Source of the DNA: an uncultured Tenacibaculum sp.
GTDB lineage: Bacteria > Bacteroidota > Bacteroidia > Flavobacteriales > Flavobacteriaceae
NCBI GenBank assembly: GCA_947498055.1
Contig: CANMJA010000014.1
Location: forward strand, 1 to 64,000
Length of the DNA stretch: 64,000 nt
Reading direction: 5' to 3'
In this document: positions 44,312-54,539 of the stretch, piece after piece
Numbering within the stretch: position 1 is the stretch's first letter
How the letters are laid out: each line of letters opens with the position of its first letter
Position numbers and translations under genes: made by a program
The notes under the pieces: generated by a model
The model's input: the letters and a program-made list of their open reading frames with translations, nothing else
What the model was told of the DNA's origin: nothing
Databases searched by the model: none

Positions 44312-46921
44312 ATGTATATAAAACGACCAAGGTTATTACTATCCATTTTCTTGGCGCTTGCTATTTTTAGTGTAAATGACATAAATGCGCAAAGAAAAAA
44401 GAAAAAAAAGAATAAGAAAGGGGCAGATAAGACTGAGATGCCTAAAAAGAAAAAAGAAAAACCTAAGAAAACAATTGCAGATTTAACAAAGAAAAGTGCA
44501 AAAATGGAAGGTTTATTTACCATTTTTCAAGACTCTGTAACTGGTGGCGTAAAACTTTTGGTAAAAAAAGAACAACTAGATAAAGATTATATCTATTTTT
44601 CTCAAGTAGCAAATGGTGTTACGCAAGCTGGTGCTTTTAGAGGTTCTTTTAGAGGTTCGAGTGTTTTTCATATTAAGAAATACTTTAATAAAATAGAATT
44701 TGTAGCTCCTAATACTTCTTTCTATTTCGATAAAAATAATGCACTTTCTAAATCTGCCAACGCAAATATTAGTGATGCACTTATTTCTAGTGCAAAAATT
44801 TTAGCTTCTGATGATAAAAAAGGAGAATATTTAATAGATGCTACTGGTTTATTTTTATCGGAAACTTTAACTAGAATTAAGTCACCAAGTTTTCCTGGTA
44901 GCTCTCCATTCAGATTTAAATTAGGTCGTTTTGATAAGAATAAATCAAAAATAAATGCGATTAAAAACTATCCAGAAAACACCAATATTAAAACAGAATA
45001 TGTATATAACAATCCTACTGTTTTAAATGGTGGCGGACCAGCTATTAAAGATGGTCGATATGTTTCTATAAAGCTTTTTCATACTTTTATGAACATGCCT
45101 AAAGAAGGATACACTCCTCATTTTGATGATCCTCGTGTTGGTTACTTTACTACTCAAGTAAATGATATGACAAGTACAGAAACTATTAATTATAGAGATT
45201 TTGTACACCGTTGGAGATTGGTAAAAAAAGATCCAAGCGCAGCTATTTCTGAGCCTGTTACTCCTATTACTTGGTGGATAGAAAATTCTACTCCGCTTGA
45301 ATGGAGAGAAACTATTAAACAAGGTGTTTTAGCATGGAATGTTGCTTTTGAAAAAGCTGGATTTAAAAATGCAATGGCTGTTAAAGTACAACCAGATGAT
45401 GCTGATTGGGATGCTGGAGATGTTCGTTATAATGTATTACGTTGGACCTCTTCTCCTAATCCTCCTTTTGGTGGATATGGCCCTAGTTTTGTAAATCCTA
45501 AAACAGGAGAAATTCTTGGAGCAGATATTATGTTAGAATATGTGCATTTCACGAATAGAGTTAGGTTAGAACGTATTTTAAATGCTACCGCAAATGCTTC
45601 GTCGGAAGAAGAAGCTAGAGCTAATTTATATCAAAATGAAAACAATCATATGTTATGTTCTGCGGGTCATTTAATGCATGAAGATACTATGTTTGGTCAA
45701 ACAGTATTAACTGCTACTGGCGCTTCAGATTTAGAAATGAAAAGCATAAAAAGAGAAGCTATGATTGCTTTAATTATGCATGAAGTTGGACATACTTTAG
45801 GTTTAAATCATAATATGAAAGCTAGTCAATTATTTTCACCAGCACAATTAGCAGATGCAGATTTTATTAAAGGAAAATGTTTAACAGGTTCTGTGATGGA
45901 TTATGCTGCGATTAATTTAACGTTAGACAGAACTAAACAAGGACAATATTACGATACTGCCGTTGGTCCTTACGATATTTGGGCAATTCAGTTTGGATAT
46001 ACTCCTTTTAAAAATAAAACAGAAATAGATGCTTTATTAGCAGAGTCTACAAAACCAGAATTAATTTTTGGTAATGATGCAGATGATATGCGTTCTGCTG
46101 GAAAAGCAATTGATCCTAGAGTAATGACCGGAGATTTATCTAACGACCAAATAGGATATTCCATAGATCGTATTAAATTAGTTAATAATATGATGCGTAA
46201 TTTAAAATCAAACCTATCTAGAACAGGAGAATCTTATCAAGAATTACGTAATGCTTATTATATTTTAAGTGGACAAGCTGCTAGAGCTGGTGATGTTATT
46301 TCTAGATTTATTGGTGGTGTTTATGTAGACAGAGCAATGCATGGGCAACAAGGAGCGAAACAGCCTTTTACTCCTGTAAGTTATGAAGATCAAAAAAGAG
46401 CAATGAATGCTTTAAAAACATACATTCTTGCACCTAACGCTTTTAAAGCTCCTAAAGAATTATATAATTATTTAGCAAGTCAACGTCGGGGTTACAATTT
46501 CTTTGGAGGACCAGAAGATCCAAAAATACATGCACAAGTATTAAGTTACCAAAGATCTGTATTACGTCATATTTTACATGCTAATACATTGCAAAGAATT
46601 TCTGATTCTGAATTATATGGAAATAAATACAAGCTTTCAGAATATATGACTGATTTAAATAATGCTATTTTTAAAAGTGATATTTATGGTTCTGTAAATT
46701 CTTTCCGTCAAAATTTACAAACTACTTATACAAAAATGCTTTTAAATATGGTAAATAGTAAATCTAGTAGACGATATACAAATGCTTCAAAAGCAATGGC
46801 ATTATACAATCTTAAAAGAATTAAGACATTAGTAAGTAATAATACTGGTAACATTGCTACTAAAGCACATAAAAATCAGTTAAAAACATTAATTACAAAT
46901 TCTTTAAAAGATATTAAATAA
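44312..46921 (+). CDS. Large secreted zinc-dependent metalloprotease (DUF5117/DUF5118 type)
   Basis: This 869-residue protein has a signal peptide and then a very basic stretch (RKKKKKNKKGADKTEMPKKK). The DUF5118/DUF5117-like N-terminal region (KMEGLFTIFQDSVTGGVKLL onward) precedes a metzincin site His490-ExxHis494-xxGxxHis500 (HEVGHTLGLNH) with a Met-turn-like GSVMDYAAIN. The C-terminal region is helical. The family is common in Bacteroidota as zinc-dependent metalloproteases. It has its own promoter and terminator and so is a single-gene unit. Confidence 0.9.
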   Translation: MYIKRPRLLLSIFLALAIFSVNDINAQRKKKKKNKKGADKTEMPKKKKEKPKKTIADLTKKSAKMEGLFTIFQDSVTGGVKLLVKKEQLDKDYIYFSQVANGVTQAGAFRGSFRGSSVFHIKKYFNKIEFVAPNTSFYFDKNNALSKSANANISDALISSAKILASDDKKGEYLIDATGLFLSETLTRIKSPSFPGSSPFRFKLGRFDKNKSKINAIKNYPENTNIKTEYVYNNPTVLNGGGPAIKDGRYVSIKLFHTFMNMPKEGYTPHFDDPRVGYFTTQVNDMTSTETINYRDFVHRWRLVKKDPSAAISEPVTPITWWIENSTPLEWRETIKQGVLAWNVAFEKAGFKNAMAVKVQPDDADWDAGDVRYNVLRWTSSPNPPFGGYGPSFVNPKTGEILGADIMLEYVHFTNRVRLERILNATANASSEEEARANLYQNENNHMLCSAGHLMHEDTMFGQTVLTATGASDLEMKSIKREAMIALIMHEVGHTLGLNHNMKASQLFSPAQLADADFIKGKCLTGSVMDYAAINLTLDRTKQGQYYDTAVGPYDIWAIQFGYTPFKNKTEIDALLAESTKPELIFGNDADDMRSAGKAIDPRVMTGDLSNDQIGYSIDRIKLVNNMMRNLKSNLSRTGESYQELRNAYYILSGQAARAGDVISRFIGGVYVDRAMHGQQGAKQPFTPVSYEDQKRAMNALKTYILAPNAFKAPKELYNYLASQRRGYNFFGGPEDPKIHAQVLSYQRSVLRHILHANTLQRISDSELYGNKYKLSEYMTDLNNAIFKSDIYGSVNSFRQNLQTTYTKMLLNMVNSKSSRRYTNASKAMALYNLKRIKTLVSNNTGNIATKAHKNQLKTLITNSLKDIK

Positions 46922-46944
46922 AATTTTATTTTTTTAAACTCTTA

Positions 46945-46976
46945 AAATCCGTGATATACTTCACGGATTTTTTATT
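46945..46976 (+). terminator. Terminator of the metalloprotease gene
   Basis: AAATCCGTGA (46945-46954) pairs with TCACGGATTT (46961-46970), followed by a T-run. Confidence 0.85.
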
Positions 46977-46984
46977 TTTATGGG

Positions 46985-47872
46985 ATGAGTAAAATAGTAA
47001 TTACAGGAGGTACAGGTTTAATTGGGAAATTATTACAACAAAAACTAGAAGCGAATAAACATAATGTTGTTATTTTAACAAGAAACCCTAAAAAAGAAAA
47101 TCATTTTAAGTGGGATCTTTCTTCTAATTTTATAGATGATAAAGCTTTTGAAAATGTAGATTATATTATTCATTTAGCTGGTGCAGGAATTGCAGATAAA
47201 AGATGGATAACTGCTAGAAAAAAAGAATTAATAGATAGTAGAGTTCAATCTGCTACTCTTTTATTTTCTAAAATTAAAGAGTTAAATATACCTTTAAAAG
47301 GGTTTATTTCTTCTTCAGGAATAAGTTATTATGGTGCTATTAATTCAGAAAATATATTTACAGAAAAAGATTCTGCTGGTACAGATTTTATTTCTAAGAT
47401 TTGTATTGAATGGGAAAAAGCTGCTAATCAATTTAAACAATTAAATGTGCCTGTTACTATCTTAAGAACAAGCATTGTATTAAGTAAAAATGGTGGTGCA
47501 TTAAAGAAAATGAACACTCCCCTATTTTTATCTGCTTTAGGCAATGGAAAACAATATATGCCTTGGATTCATATAGATGACTTATGCAATTTATATATAA
47601 AAGCAGTAGAAGACAAAACTTTTACAGGTATTTTTAATGCAGCTACAACAGAACATCAAACAAATGCTTCTTTTACAAAAACTTTAGGTAGTGTTTTAAA
47701 AAAACCTATGACTCCTTTTAATGTTCCTAGTTTTATTTTAAAAATAATATTAGGAGAATTAAGCGTTATTATTTTAAAGGGTAGCAGAGTTTCTTCTAAA
47801 AAAATAGCAACTCATTATTCTTTTAAATACACAAAATTGCAAGAAGCTTTAGCAAATATCTATAATAAGTAG
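46985..47872 (+). CDS. TIGR01777 family oxidoreductase (YfcH-like)
   Basis: This 295-residue SDR has GGTGLIGKLL (residues 7-16), HLAGAGIADKRW, SSSGISYYGA and PWIHIDDL, the marks of the TIGR01777/YfcH group of atypical extended SDRs with a C-terminal DUF1731 domain. The active-site Tyr-x-x-x-Lys is altered, as usual for the group. No metabolic partner is adjacent. Confidence 0.87.
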   Translation: MSKIVITGGTGLIGKLLQQKLEANKHNVVILTRNPKKENHFKWDLSSNFIDDKAFENVDYIIHLAGAGIADKRWITARKKELIDSRVQSATLLFSKIKELNIPLKGFISSSGISYYGAINSENIFTEKDSAGTDFISKICIEWEKAANQFKQLNVPVTILRTSIVLSKNGGALKKMNTPLFLSALGNGKQYMPWIHIDDLCNLYIKAVEDKTFTGIFNAATTEHQTNASFTKTLGSVLKKPMTPFNVPSFILKIILGELSVIILKGSRVSSKKIATHYSFKYTKLQEALANIYNK

Positions 47873-47967
47873 ATGCTTACTTTTATGAAAAAAAACGATA
47901 ATTTATAAAACAATGGTATTTATTCCATTGTTCACAATAATTAGAATTCACAAAATTTGATAAAAAT

Positions 47968-48843
47968 ATGGCAAAATTCCTAACAACTGTAGGAAACTCA
48001 TTCTACATAGAACAAATAATACTAAATGCCGAAAAAAATCTGACTTTAGTAACACCATATTTAAGTTTAAGTAAAAATCTAATTGACAGGTTAACTGATG
48101 CAGATAAGGAAAATATTAGGATTACGCTGATTTACGGTAAAAGTGAATTAAACAAAAATGAAAAAAAGAAAATTGAATCTTTAAATAATATTGAAATTTA
48201 TTTTTGTGAAAACCTACACGCAAAATGTTATTTGAACGAGCAATCAATGATTATTACATCAATGAATCTTTACGAATTCTCTGAAAGAAATAATCGAGAA
48301 ATGGGAATTTTAATTGAAAAAAAAAACGATAATCAAATCTTTAAAGACACATTAAAGGAAATAGAGTCTATTAAAAATTCATCTGAATTACAAAAATCAA
48401 ATGAAAAGAAAAACTTATCTGATTTAATTTATTTATCTGATGACAAAGACGAAAGGTGGAATTTTTATTATCCAAGTCTTTGCCGAATTTTAAAACACAA
48501 ATTTCAAGATTACAATATAACTTATAAAGACGAAAATAATATTACAATTGAAAATTGTCCAACAAAAGGAGTTGAGATTGTAATAAACGGTCGAATAAAT
48601 TTTAATTTTAATAACAATTCTTTCTTTCGGTTTTTAAAAGAAAATTATAAAAGTAAAATAAGAAGTAATTCACCAGGAATTCGATTTTATTGGAACTACA
48701 ATTGTATAAATATATATCCCGAAAGAAATTTTAAAGTAGATGTAAATTACGAAGGATTAGAAAAGATTGTAGAAAAGTATTATAATGTAATAATTGGAAC
48801 AAAAGAAGAAGTTACTATTGCCTACAATATATATATAAAATAG
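47968..48843 (+). CDS. Single-domain PLD-like (HKD) protein
   Basis: This 291-residue protein has an N-terminal PLD-type half (about 8-130): FYIEQIILNAEKNLTLVTPYLSL, then the HKD-type motif HAKCYLNEQ (His-x-Lys-x4-Glu, Glu in place of Asp), followed by ITSMNLYEFSERNNREMGILI. Only one HKD motif is present, so an active nuclease would need a dimer. The C-terminal half (about 140-291) is unknown. Base use (more CGA, CGG, TCG, GAC) seems unlike its neighbours by eye, a possible sign of transfer. It precedes the SF2 helicase gene by 146 bases; PLD and helicase domains are fused or adjacent in many genome-defence systems. Confidence 0.75.
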   Translation: MAKFLTTVGNSFYIEQIILNAEKNLTLVTPYLSLSKNLIDRLTDADKENIRITLIYGKSELNKNEKKKIESLNNIEIYFCENLHAKCYLNEQSMIITSMNLYEFSERNNREMGILIEKKNDNQIFKDTLKEIESIKNSSELQKSNEKKNLSDLIYLSDDKDERWNFYYPSLCRILKHKFQDYNITYKDENNITIENCPTKGVEIVINGRINFNFNNNSFFRFLKENYKSKIRSNSPGIRFYWNYNCINIYPERNFKVDVNYEGLEKIVEKYYNVIIGTKEEVTIAYNIYIK

Positions 48844-48989
48844 TCCGAATCATTACTAAAACAAAAGTTATGACTTTTTGGAAAATCGTCAAGTTTTTAA
48901 ATTCGACTTATTCCTGAAAATTATAAATTTGACTAATTGCTAAATTTGAAAAGTAAGTACGTTTTAATTCTTTATTACTCTCATACTAA

Positions 48990-51629
48990 ATGATAAACAT
49001 GAATTTGTTAGTTACAGAATTACATTTTAAATATCAATGGAGACCCTACCAAGCTAAGGTTTTAAAAAATTTCTCTAAACATATACAAGATAATCATTTT
49101 CATATTGTAGCTCCACCTGGTTCTGGTAAAACTATTTTAGGTATCGAGATTTTAAAACGTATAAATAAAAAAACAGTCATATTAGCTCCTACTTTAACTA
49201 TTAGAAACCAATGGGAAGATCGTTTACAAAGTTTTTTCACAAAAAACACTCGCTTTACTTCTGTTTCTTACGATATTAAAAAACCATCTTTCCTTACATT
49301 TTCTACGTATCAATCTTTACATAGCTTTTTTAAAACATTTGAGAATAAACTAGACTATTTTCACTTTTTTAAAAAACAAGGAATAGAAGTTATTCTTTTA
49401 GATGAAGCGCACCACTTAAAAAACGAATGGTGGAAATGTTTATATGAATTAAAAGAAAAAAACCAACAAACTATTGTTGCTTTAACTGCTACTCCACCTT
49501 ATGATAGCGAAAACTCTGAAGTTCAGAAGTATTTTGATTTATGTGGGGAAATAGATGATGAAATTGTAGTTCCTGATTTAGTAAAAGAAGAAAATTTATG
49601 TCCGCATCAAGATTTAATTTTTCTTTCCAAACCAGAAGATCAAGAAATTAATTTTATTACCGATTTTCGTCTGAAAATAGCTGATTTTGTTTCTTCTATT
49701 GTAAAAGATGAAACTTTTATTACTTTTATAAAAGAACATCGTTTTTATAGTAAAACAAAAGAAAATTTAGAAGAGATTTATAAAAATTCGGAGTTTTTTT
49801 CTGCTATATTAATTTTCTTGCAGGAAGCCAAAGAAGAAATCTCTTTTGATAAATTATTTATTTTAGGTTTTGATTCTAAAAGTGAGGTTATTTTTCCGCA
49901 ATTAACGCATAAATGGATAGAAATACTTTTTCAACATATATTAGTTTATGATAGAGAATATTTACTAGAACATGAAACGTATATAAGTTCACTTGAAAAA
50001 CAACTTCGACAACTTTCAGTATTCAACAGAAATAAAGTTAATTTAATAGGAAACGATTTACTATATAAATCATTAAGCAATAGTACGAGTAAATTAAAAA
50101 GTATTATCACTATTGTTTCACAAGAAGAAAATAATTTAAAGGAAAATTTAAGGTGCGTTATTTTAACAGATTATATAAGAAAGGAGTATTTAAATTTTTC
50201 TGAAAATGAATATGCAGAAATGCAAAAAATTGGGGTAGTTCCTATATTTCATTTCTTAAAAAATAAAATTTCTAAAAAAGAAAGTTTAGCTGTTTTAACA
50301 GGTTCTTTGGTTATAGTTCATAAAAGTATAATTTTTAAGTTACAAGAAATTGATACTCTTGATAATTATACAATGAATCCACTTAAAACAGATTCTGATT
50401 TTGTAACCCTTACTAGTAAATCTACTTCAAAAAATATTGTTGGAATTATTACCCAACTTTTTGAATTAGGACATATACAAGTTTTAGTCGGCACTAAATC
50501 TCTCTTAGGTGAAGGTTGGGATGCTCCTTCTATAAATAGCTTAATACTAGCCTCTGTAGTAGGTTCTTTTGTTACCTCAAATCAAATGCGTGGTAGAGCT
50601 ATTAGAACTCATAAAAACACCCCTAATAAAGTAGGGCTTATTTGGCATTTAGCCTGTGTAGATACTACGGATGAAACTGGAGGAAGAGACTTGGAGATTC
50701 TAAGTCGTCGATTTAATTCTTTTTTAGGTATTTCTAATCATAATACCACCGTAATTAAAAATGGAATTGACAGACTTAACTTACCAGAAAAAATCTTCGA
50801 AAATGATATTGAAACTTTAAATAGAAGAACTTTAGAAGAATCTAAAAACCGTACTAATATTTCCTTGCAATGGGAAAAAGCTGTTTTTAATGGTAAAAAA
50901 ATTGGAGAAGAACTTCTCTTTTTAAATTCAAAAAAGAGTGTTGCCAGACAAAAGAAAATGTACTATAAAGATATTGTGAAGTATAGCATTTTTGAACTAT
51001 TAGTTGGTGTTATTTTTTTTATGATTCAATTTTTAATTAACAATTTTGGTTTATTATTACAAAAAGGAACTTTTTACTTTATTTATTTCTTTGCAGGACT
51101 TTTATTTCTGAATTTTGGATTTAAAATATATAAATCTTTACAATTGTATTTTAATTATGGTTTAATTCATAAAAAAATATACAAAATAGCTTTTACCATT
51201 ATAGATTCTCTTCATGAATTAAAAATATTGAAAACTCCAGATTCAGAAATTTCTGTGATTACCGATTTGCAATCTAATGGAAACGTTACTTGTAGCATTG
51301 AAGGGTGTGATAGATATGAAAGTAAAGTTTTTATTAATGCTTTAGAGGAAGTGCTTCAGGTGATAGAGAATCCTAAATATTTAATTATTACCACAAATCG
51401 ATTTCAAAGAAAACCAAAAGCTCGAAACTCTTTTTCTGTTCCAGAAATTTTTGAAGGAAATAAAAAGAAAGCTCTAATTTTTCAAAAGTATTGGAATAAA
51501 CATGTAGGAAATTCGACATTGTTTTTTACTAGGCACATTGAAGGAAGAAGATTACTCTTAAAAGCTCGTTTATATCACATTCATAATGTACATAAAAAAG
51601 TAACCAAGAAAAATGTTATTTGGAAGTAA
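48990..51629 (+). CDS. SF2 DEAD/DEAH-type helicase with two membrane segments
   Basis: This 879-residue helicase has motif I PPGSGKT (about 43-49), motif II LDEAHH, motif III ALTATPP, motif V VGTKSLLGEGWDAPS and motif VI NQMRGRAIR, resembling XPB/COG1061-type enzymes with a long helical insertion between the two RecA domains. Unusually, about 665-715 holds two hydrophobic segments (YSIFELLVGVIFFMIQFLIN and FYFIYFFAGLLFLNFGF), after which a soluble C-terminal domain of about 160 residues follows. Met4 (48999) is an alternative start. It appears alone except for the PLD gene upstream. A membrane-anchored nucleic-acid translocase for defence or uptake is speculation. Confidence 0.85.
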   Translation: MINMNLLVTELHFKYQWRPYQAKVLKNFSKHIQDNHFHIVAPPGSGKTILGIEILKRINKKTVILAPTLTIRNQWEDRLQSFFTKNTRFTSVSYDIKKPSFLTFSTYQSLHSFFKTFENKLDYFHFFKKQGIEVILLDEAHHLKNEWWKCLYELKEKNQQTIVALTATPPYDSENSEVQKYFDLCGEIDDEIVVPDLVKEENLCPHQDLIFLSKPEDQEINFITDFRLKIADFVSSIVKDETFITFIKEHRFYSKTKENLEEIYKNSEFFSAILIFLQEAKEEISFDKLFILGFDSKSEVIFPQLTHKWIEILFQHILVYDREYLLEHETYISSLEKQLRQLSVFNRNKVNLIGNDLLYKSLSNSTSKLKSIITIVSQEENNLKENLRCVILTDYIRKEYLNFSENEYAEMQKIGVVPIFHFLKNKISKKESLAVLTGSLVIVHKSIIFKLQEIDTLDNYTMNPLKTDSDFVTLTSKSTSKNIVGIITQLFELGHIQVLVGTKSLLGEGWDAPSINSLILASVVGSFVTSNQMRGRAIRTHKNTPNKVGLIWHLACVDTTDETGGRDLEILSRRFNSFLGISNHNTTVIKNGIDRLNLPEKIFENDIETLNRRTLEESKNRTNISLQWEKAVFNGKKIGEELLFLNSKKSVARQKKMYYKDIVKYSIFELLVGVIFFMIQFLINNFGLLLQKGTFYFIYFFAGLLFLNFGFKIYKSLQLYFNYGLIHKKIYKIAFTIIDSLHELKILKTPDSEISVITDLQSNGNVTCSIEGCDRYESKVFINALEEVLQVIENPKYLIITTNRFQRKPKARNSFSVPEIFEGNKKKALIFQKYWNKHVGNSTLFFTRHIEGRRLLLKARLYHIHNVHKKVTKKNVIWK

Positions 51630-51638
51630 CATTTTTTT
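51610..51638 (+). terminator. Terminator of the helicase gene
   Basis: AAATGTTA (51611-51618) pairs with TAACATTT (51627-51634), which includes the stop codon, followed by a T-run. Confidence 0.7.
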
Positions 51639-51644
51639 ATAAAT

Positions 51645-51668
51645 ACAAAAAAGGGATTTAAATCCCTT
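51645..51668 (-). terminator. Terminator on the minus strand
   Basis: The palindrome AAGGGATTTAAATCCCTT (51651-51668) with an A-run to its left gives a minus-strand hairpin and T-run. It ends the transcript of the gene at 51795. Confidence 0.7.
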
Positions 51669-51794
51669 CTTAAAATTCGAATCATAAATTTCATTTATAA
51701 AAAGTAAGCTTTAGTTACTTTAATTTTATTAGTTTCAAATTATTTATAACTTTTATTTGGCCTTTTTAATCTCATTTTTACTTGCACTAAAAAA

Positions 51795-52253
51795 TTAAGA
51801 TCTACCTCTATTAAAAGTATGTGCTTTACGGGTAGAAACATATTCTCGTAAATCTTCACCTAACTCTTCTATTTTTGCAAGAAATGAAGTAGAAACAGCT
51901 TCTTTTTGTACGATTATTTTTAATCTTCTTTTCGTTAAAACACATTCAAAAGCAACTTCCCCATCTACTAATTTATTCCACACAATTCCTTTTTTTGTTT
52001 TATTGTAAGTAATATCTTCTAAAACATTTTTTAGGATATCTTCTACTCCATTTCTCTTAGATTTTTGAAATTTAGATTTGAATTTATAAGTGCTATTAGA
52101 ACTGGAAACACTAGTAGAACTGCTAACTTTGCTTGTTGTTTGAATAAACGTTCTTTCTGAATTTGGTGGTTGTGGTGGCTCTGGAAAGCTTTGGGCACAC
52201 GAATTTAAAGTACCTATAAATACGGCTAAAATTGTAATTAAAATTGTTTTCAT
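51795..52253 (-). CDS. Secreted protein of unknown function
   Basis: This 152-residue protein has a signal peptide ending near LNSCAQ; the Cys could be lipidated (FIGTLNSC). The mature start is Pro-rich (PEPPQPPNSER), then a Ser-rich stretch, and a compact C-terminal domain of about 80 residues (GVEDILKNVLEDITYNK...) with basic residues. It lies 105 bases after the response-regulator gene on the same strand, and so may be a target of the two-component system or part of its operon. Confidence 0.6.
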   Translation of the reverse strand: MKTILITILAVFIGTLNSCAQSFPEPPQPPNSERTFIQTTSKVSSSTSVSSSNSTYKFKSKFQKSKRNGVEDILKNVLEDITYNKTKKGIVWNKLVDGEVAFECVLTKRRLKIIVQKEAVSTSFLAKIEELGEDLREYVSTRKAHTFNRGRS

Positions 52254-52358
52254 GGTATCTGTTCTTTTATTGTTTATACCACAAAACTATTGCTACTTTC
52301 TCTTATAAAACAGATAATGATGTTTGTTAACGTACGATTAACCTACTTATAAAAACCA

Positions 52359-53057
52359 TTAACGTATCTTAAATTCTAAACCAACTCCCCTAGAACTTTC
52401 TATTGAAATTTTAGCGTCTTTTTTAAAATATTTACGAAGTCTACTAATAAATACATCCATACTTCTACCAGAAAAATAATCTTCATTTTTCCATACCGAT
52501 TTTAAGATTTCTTCTCTTTTTAAAAGTTGATTTTTATGTTGGTATAAAAATAAAATTAAGGCCGCTTCTTTTTCTGTTAATTGTTGAATCGATTCTTCAT
52601 AAATCAACTCTAACCTACGTACGTTAAAAACATAAGTTCCTATTCTAATTATTTCTTCTTTCAATTTAGGTGTAAAAGTAACAGATGTTCTTCTTATTAT
52701 GTTATTTAACCTTAATACCAATTCATCAGCATCAAATGGTTTTTCAATATAATCATCGGCACCTAACTTTAATCCCTTAATTTTATCTTCTTTTAACTTT
52801 CTTGCTGTTAAAAATATGAAAGGTACTTCAGGGTTTTGTTCTATTATTTTTTCTGCTAATGTAAACCCGTCCATTTTTGGCATCATTACATCTAAAACGC
52901 AAATATGAAAACTATCTTTTTTAAAAAGTGCTAATGCCTCTTCTCCGTCCTGTGCCCAAGTTATGGTATAACTAGACATTTCTAAATATTGCTTTAAGAT
53001 ATTACCAAAATCGAAATCATCTTCCGCTAACAAAACTCTATAACTTTCCGCTTTCAT
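52359..53057 (-). CDS. Response regulator, OmpR type
   Basis: This 232-residue protein has a receiver domain (about 7-122) with the acidic pair Glu12-Asp13-Asp14, phospho-acceptor Asp56 (VLDVMMPKMDG) and a Lys in the IEKPF loop. A winged-helix DNA-binding domain follows (about 135-232; LTEKEAALILFLYQHKNQLLKREEIL). It lies three bases after the sensor kinase gene, with which it forms a two-component system. Confidence 0.93.
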   Translation of the reverse strand: MKAESYRVLLAEDDFDFGNILKQYLEMSSYTITWAQDGEEALALFKKDSFHICVLDVMMPKMDGFTLAEKIIEQNPEVPFIFLTARKLKEDKIKGLKLGADDYIEKPFDADELVLRLNNIIRRTSVTFTPKLKEEIIRIGTYVFNVRRLELIYEESIQQLTEKEAALILFLYQHKNQLLKREEILKSVWKNEDYFSGRSMDVFISRLRKYFKKDAKISIESSRGVGLEFKIR

Positions 53058-53060
53058 AAT

Positions 53061-54443
53061 TTATAATGGTATGTGTATTTTAAATGTAGTACTCTTTTCT
53101 TTTTCACTTTCAGCAAAAATAACTCCTTCATGTGCTTTTATTATTTGATTACTATAATAAAGTCCCAATCCTAAACCTTTTACATTATGTATTTCTTTAT
53201 TTTCTGCTCTAAAAAATTTATCAAAAATATATTTTAATTGTTTTTTAGATACTCCAATGCCATTATCTGTAATACTAATTAACAATTTCTTTTCTTCAAT
53301 ACATGCTTTTATATTAATTACATTACCGCCGTACTTTACTGCATTTTCTAAGATATTTAAAATAGCGGTAGTCATGTAAAAATTATCTACAAATATTGTT
53401 TCATTCGTATTTAGTATCTCTCTTTGTAATTGAATATTCTCTTCTTTTAAAGTAATTTGAAAATCGTTTAGTACGGTATTTATGTATTCTTTAATTAATA
53501 AAGATTCTTTTTTTAGTGTTATTTCTTTATATCCTAAACTATTATTTAATACTTGATCTATTAGTTTTTGTAATCTAATATTTTGTCTTTCTATGGTATT
53601 AATTGTAGAATTTGTTGTTAGGTTTTCATTTTCTTGTTTTCTCAACATTTTTGTGGCTAATGAAAGAGTAGCTAAAGGAGTTTTAAATTCGTGTGTAATA
53701 TTATTAATAAAGTCTGTTTTAATATCTGCTATTTTCTTCTGAGTTATTAGGTTTTTAATGGAATAGAATAAAACCCCAATCACAAATACAAAAATAAAAA
53801 CAGATAGCAATAGTAATCCTTTCATTTCACTAAAAACAATAGTTTCAAAATCATCTATATTTATATCATTCTGAGATTCGAAAAATAAATGATAATTACC
53901 TTCTTTTATTTCTCCTTTCCATTCTTTTTTAAAAGAACGTTCTGTTTCCCACGCTGAATTGCCTACTGTTAAATCTGGATTATTCTTAAATTTATACCCT
54001 AATAATTTAAATTGTTTTTCTTTACTCGCCTTAAAAATAGTATCTGCTTTTATTCCTTTTCTTATAATGATACTTTTTAATGTTTTATGGTATTTTAAAT
54101 TATAAGGTAATTTTTTGGAAGCTATTTTTTTATCAAATTCTTTTATGAAAGACGGATTTAAAGAATCAATAATTACTCTTAACCTATTTAAAAGCTTTTT
54201 TTTATTAATCTCTTGAAGATGATATCTGTCTAAATCTTGAATAAAAACATCTCCCAATATATCTTGAATAGAATCTAAAGGAGAATTATGAGTATCTAAT
54301 TTCCCTACTCTTTTTTTTGCTTTTTCTACAAAAAAATTTTTCTTTAATGAGTAGGTGTTTTTTATTAAGTATCCTTGAATTAAACTAAGTCCTATTAACC
54401 CTATAATAGAAGTTATAATTAGTACAATTATTTTTTTAGACAT
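53061..54443 (-). CDS. Sensor histidine kinase
   Basis: This 460-residue kinase has a membrane segment at about 5-24, a periplasmic domain of about 180 residues, a second at about 207-230, and the dimerisation and phospho-acceptor region with His251 (THEFKTPLATL). The ATPase domain carries the N box (NILENAVKYG), G1 box (ITDNGIGVS), and GLGLGLYYS. The periplasmic domain has no recognised sensor fold. It is the first gene of the kinase-regulator pair. Confidence 0.92.
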   Translation of the reverse strand: MSKKIIVLIITSIIGLIGLSLIQGYLIKNTYSLKKNFFVEKAKKRVGKLDTHNSPLDSIQDILGDVFIQDLDRYHLQEINKKKLLNRLRVIIDSLNPSFIKEFDKKIASKKLPYNLKYHKTLKSIIIRKGIKADTIFKASKEKQFKLLGYKFKNNPDLTVGNSAWETERSFKKEWKGEIKEGNYHLFFESQNDINIDDFETIVFSEMKGLLLLSVFIFVFVIGVLFYSIKNLITQKKIADIKTDFINNITHEFKTPLATLSLATKMLRKQENENLTTNSTINTIERQNIRLQKLIDQVLNNSLGYKEITLKKESLLIKEYINTVLNDFQITLKEENIQLQREILNTNETIFVDNFYMTTAILNILENAVKYGGNVINIKACIEEKKLLISITDNGIGVSKKQLKYIFDKFFRAENKEIHNVKGLGLGLYYSNQIIKAHEGVIFAESEKEKSTTFKIHIPL

Positions 54444-54539
54444 TTATCAAAAATACTATATGTAGTAAATATATAAACTATATATCCTTGTATTAACCTT
54501 CAATTAACATTACATACTCTTATAAAAACATCCTTTTAT

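Noticed and set aside
47968..51629. Full DISARM or restriction system
   Set aside because: No methylase, DUF1998 protein or other required partner is present, so only the pair is reported.
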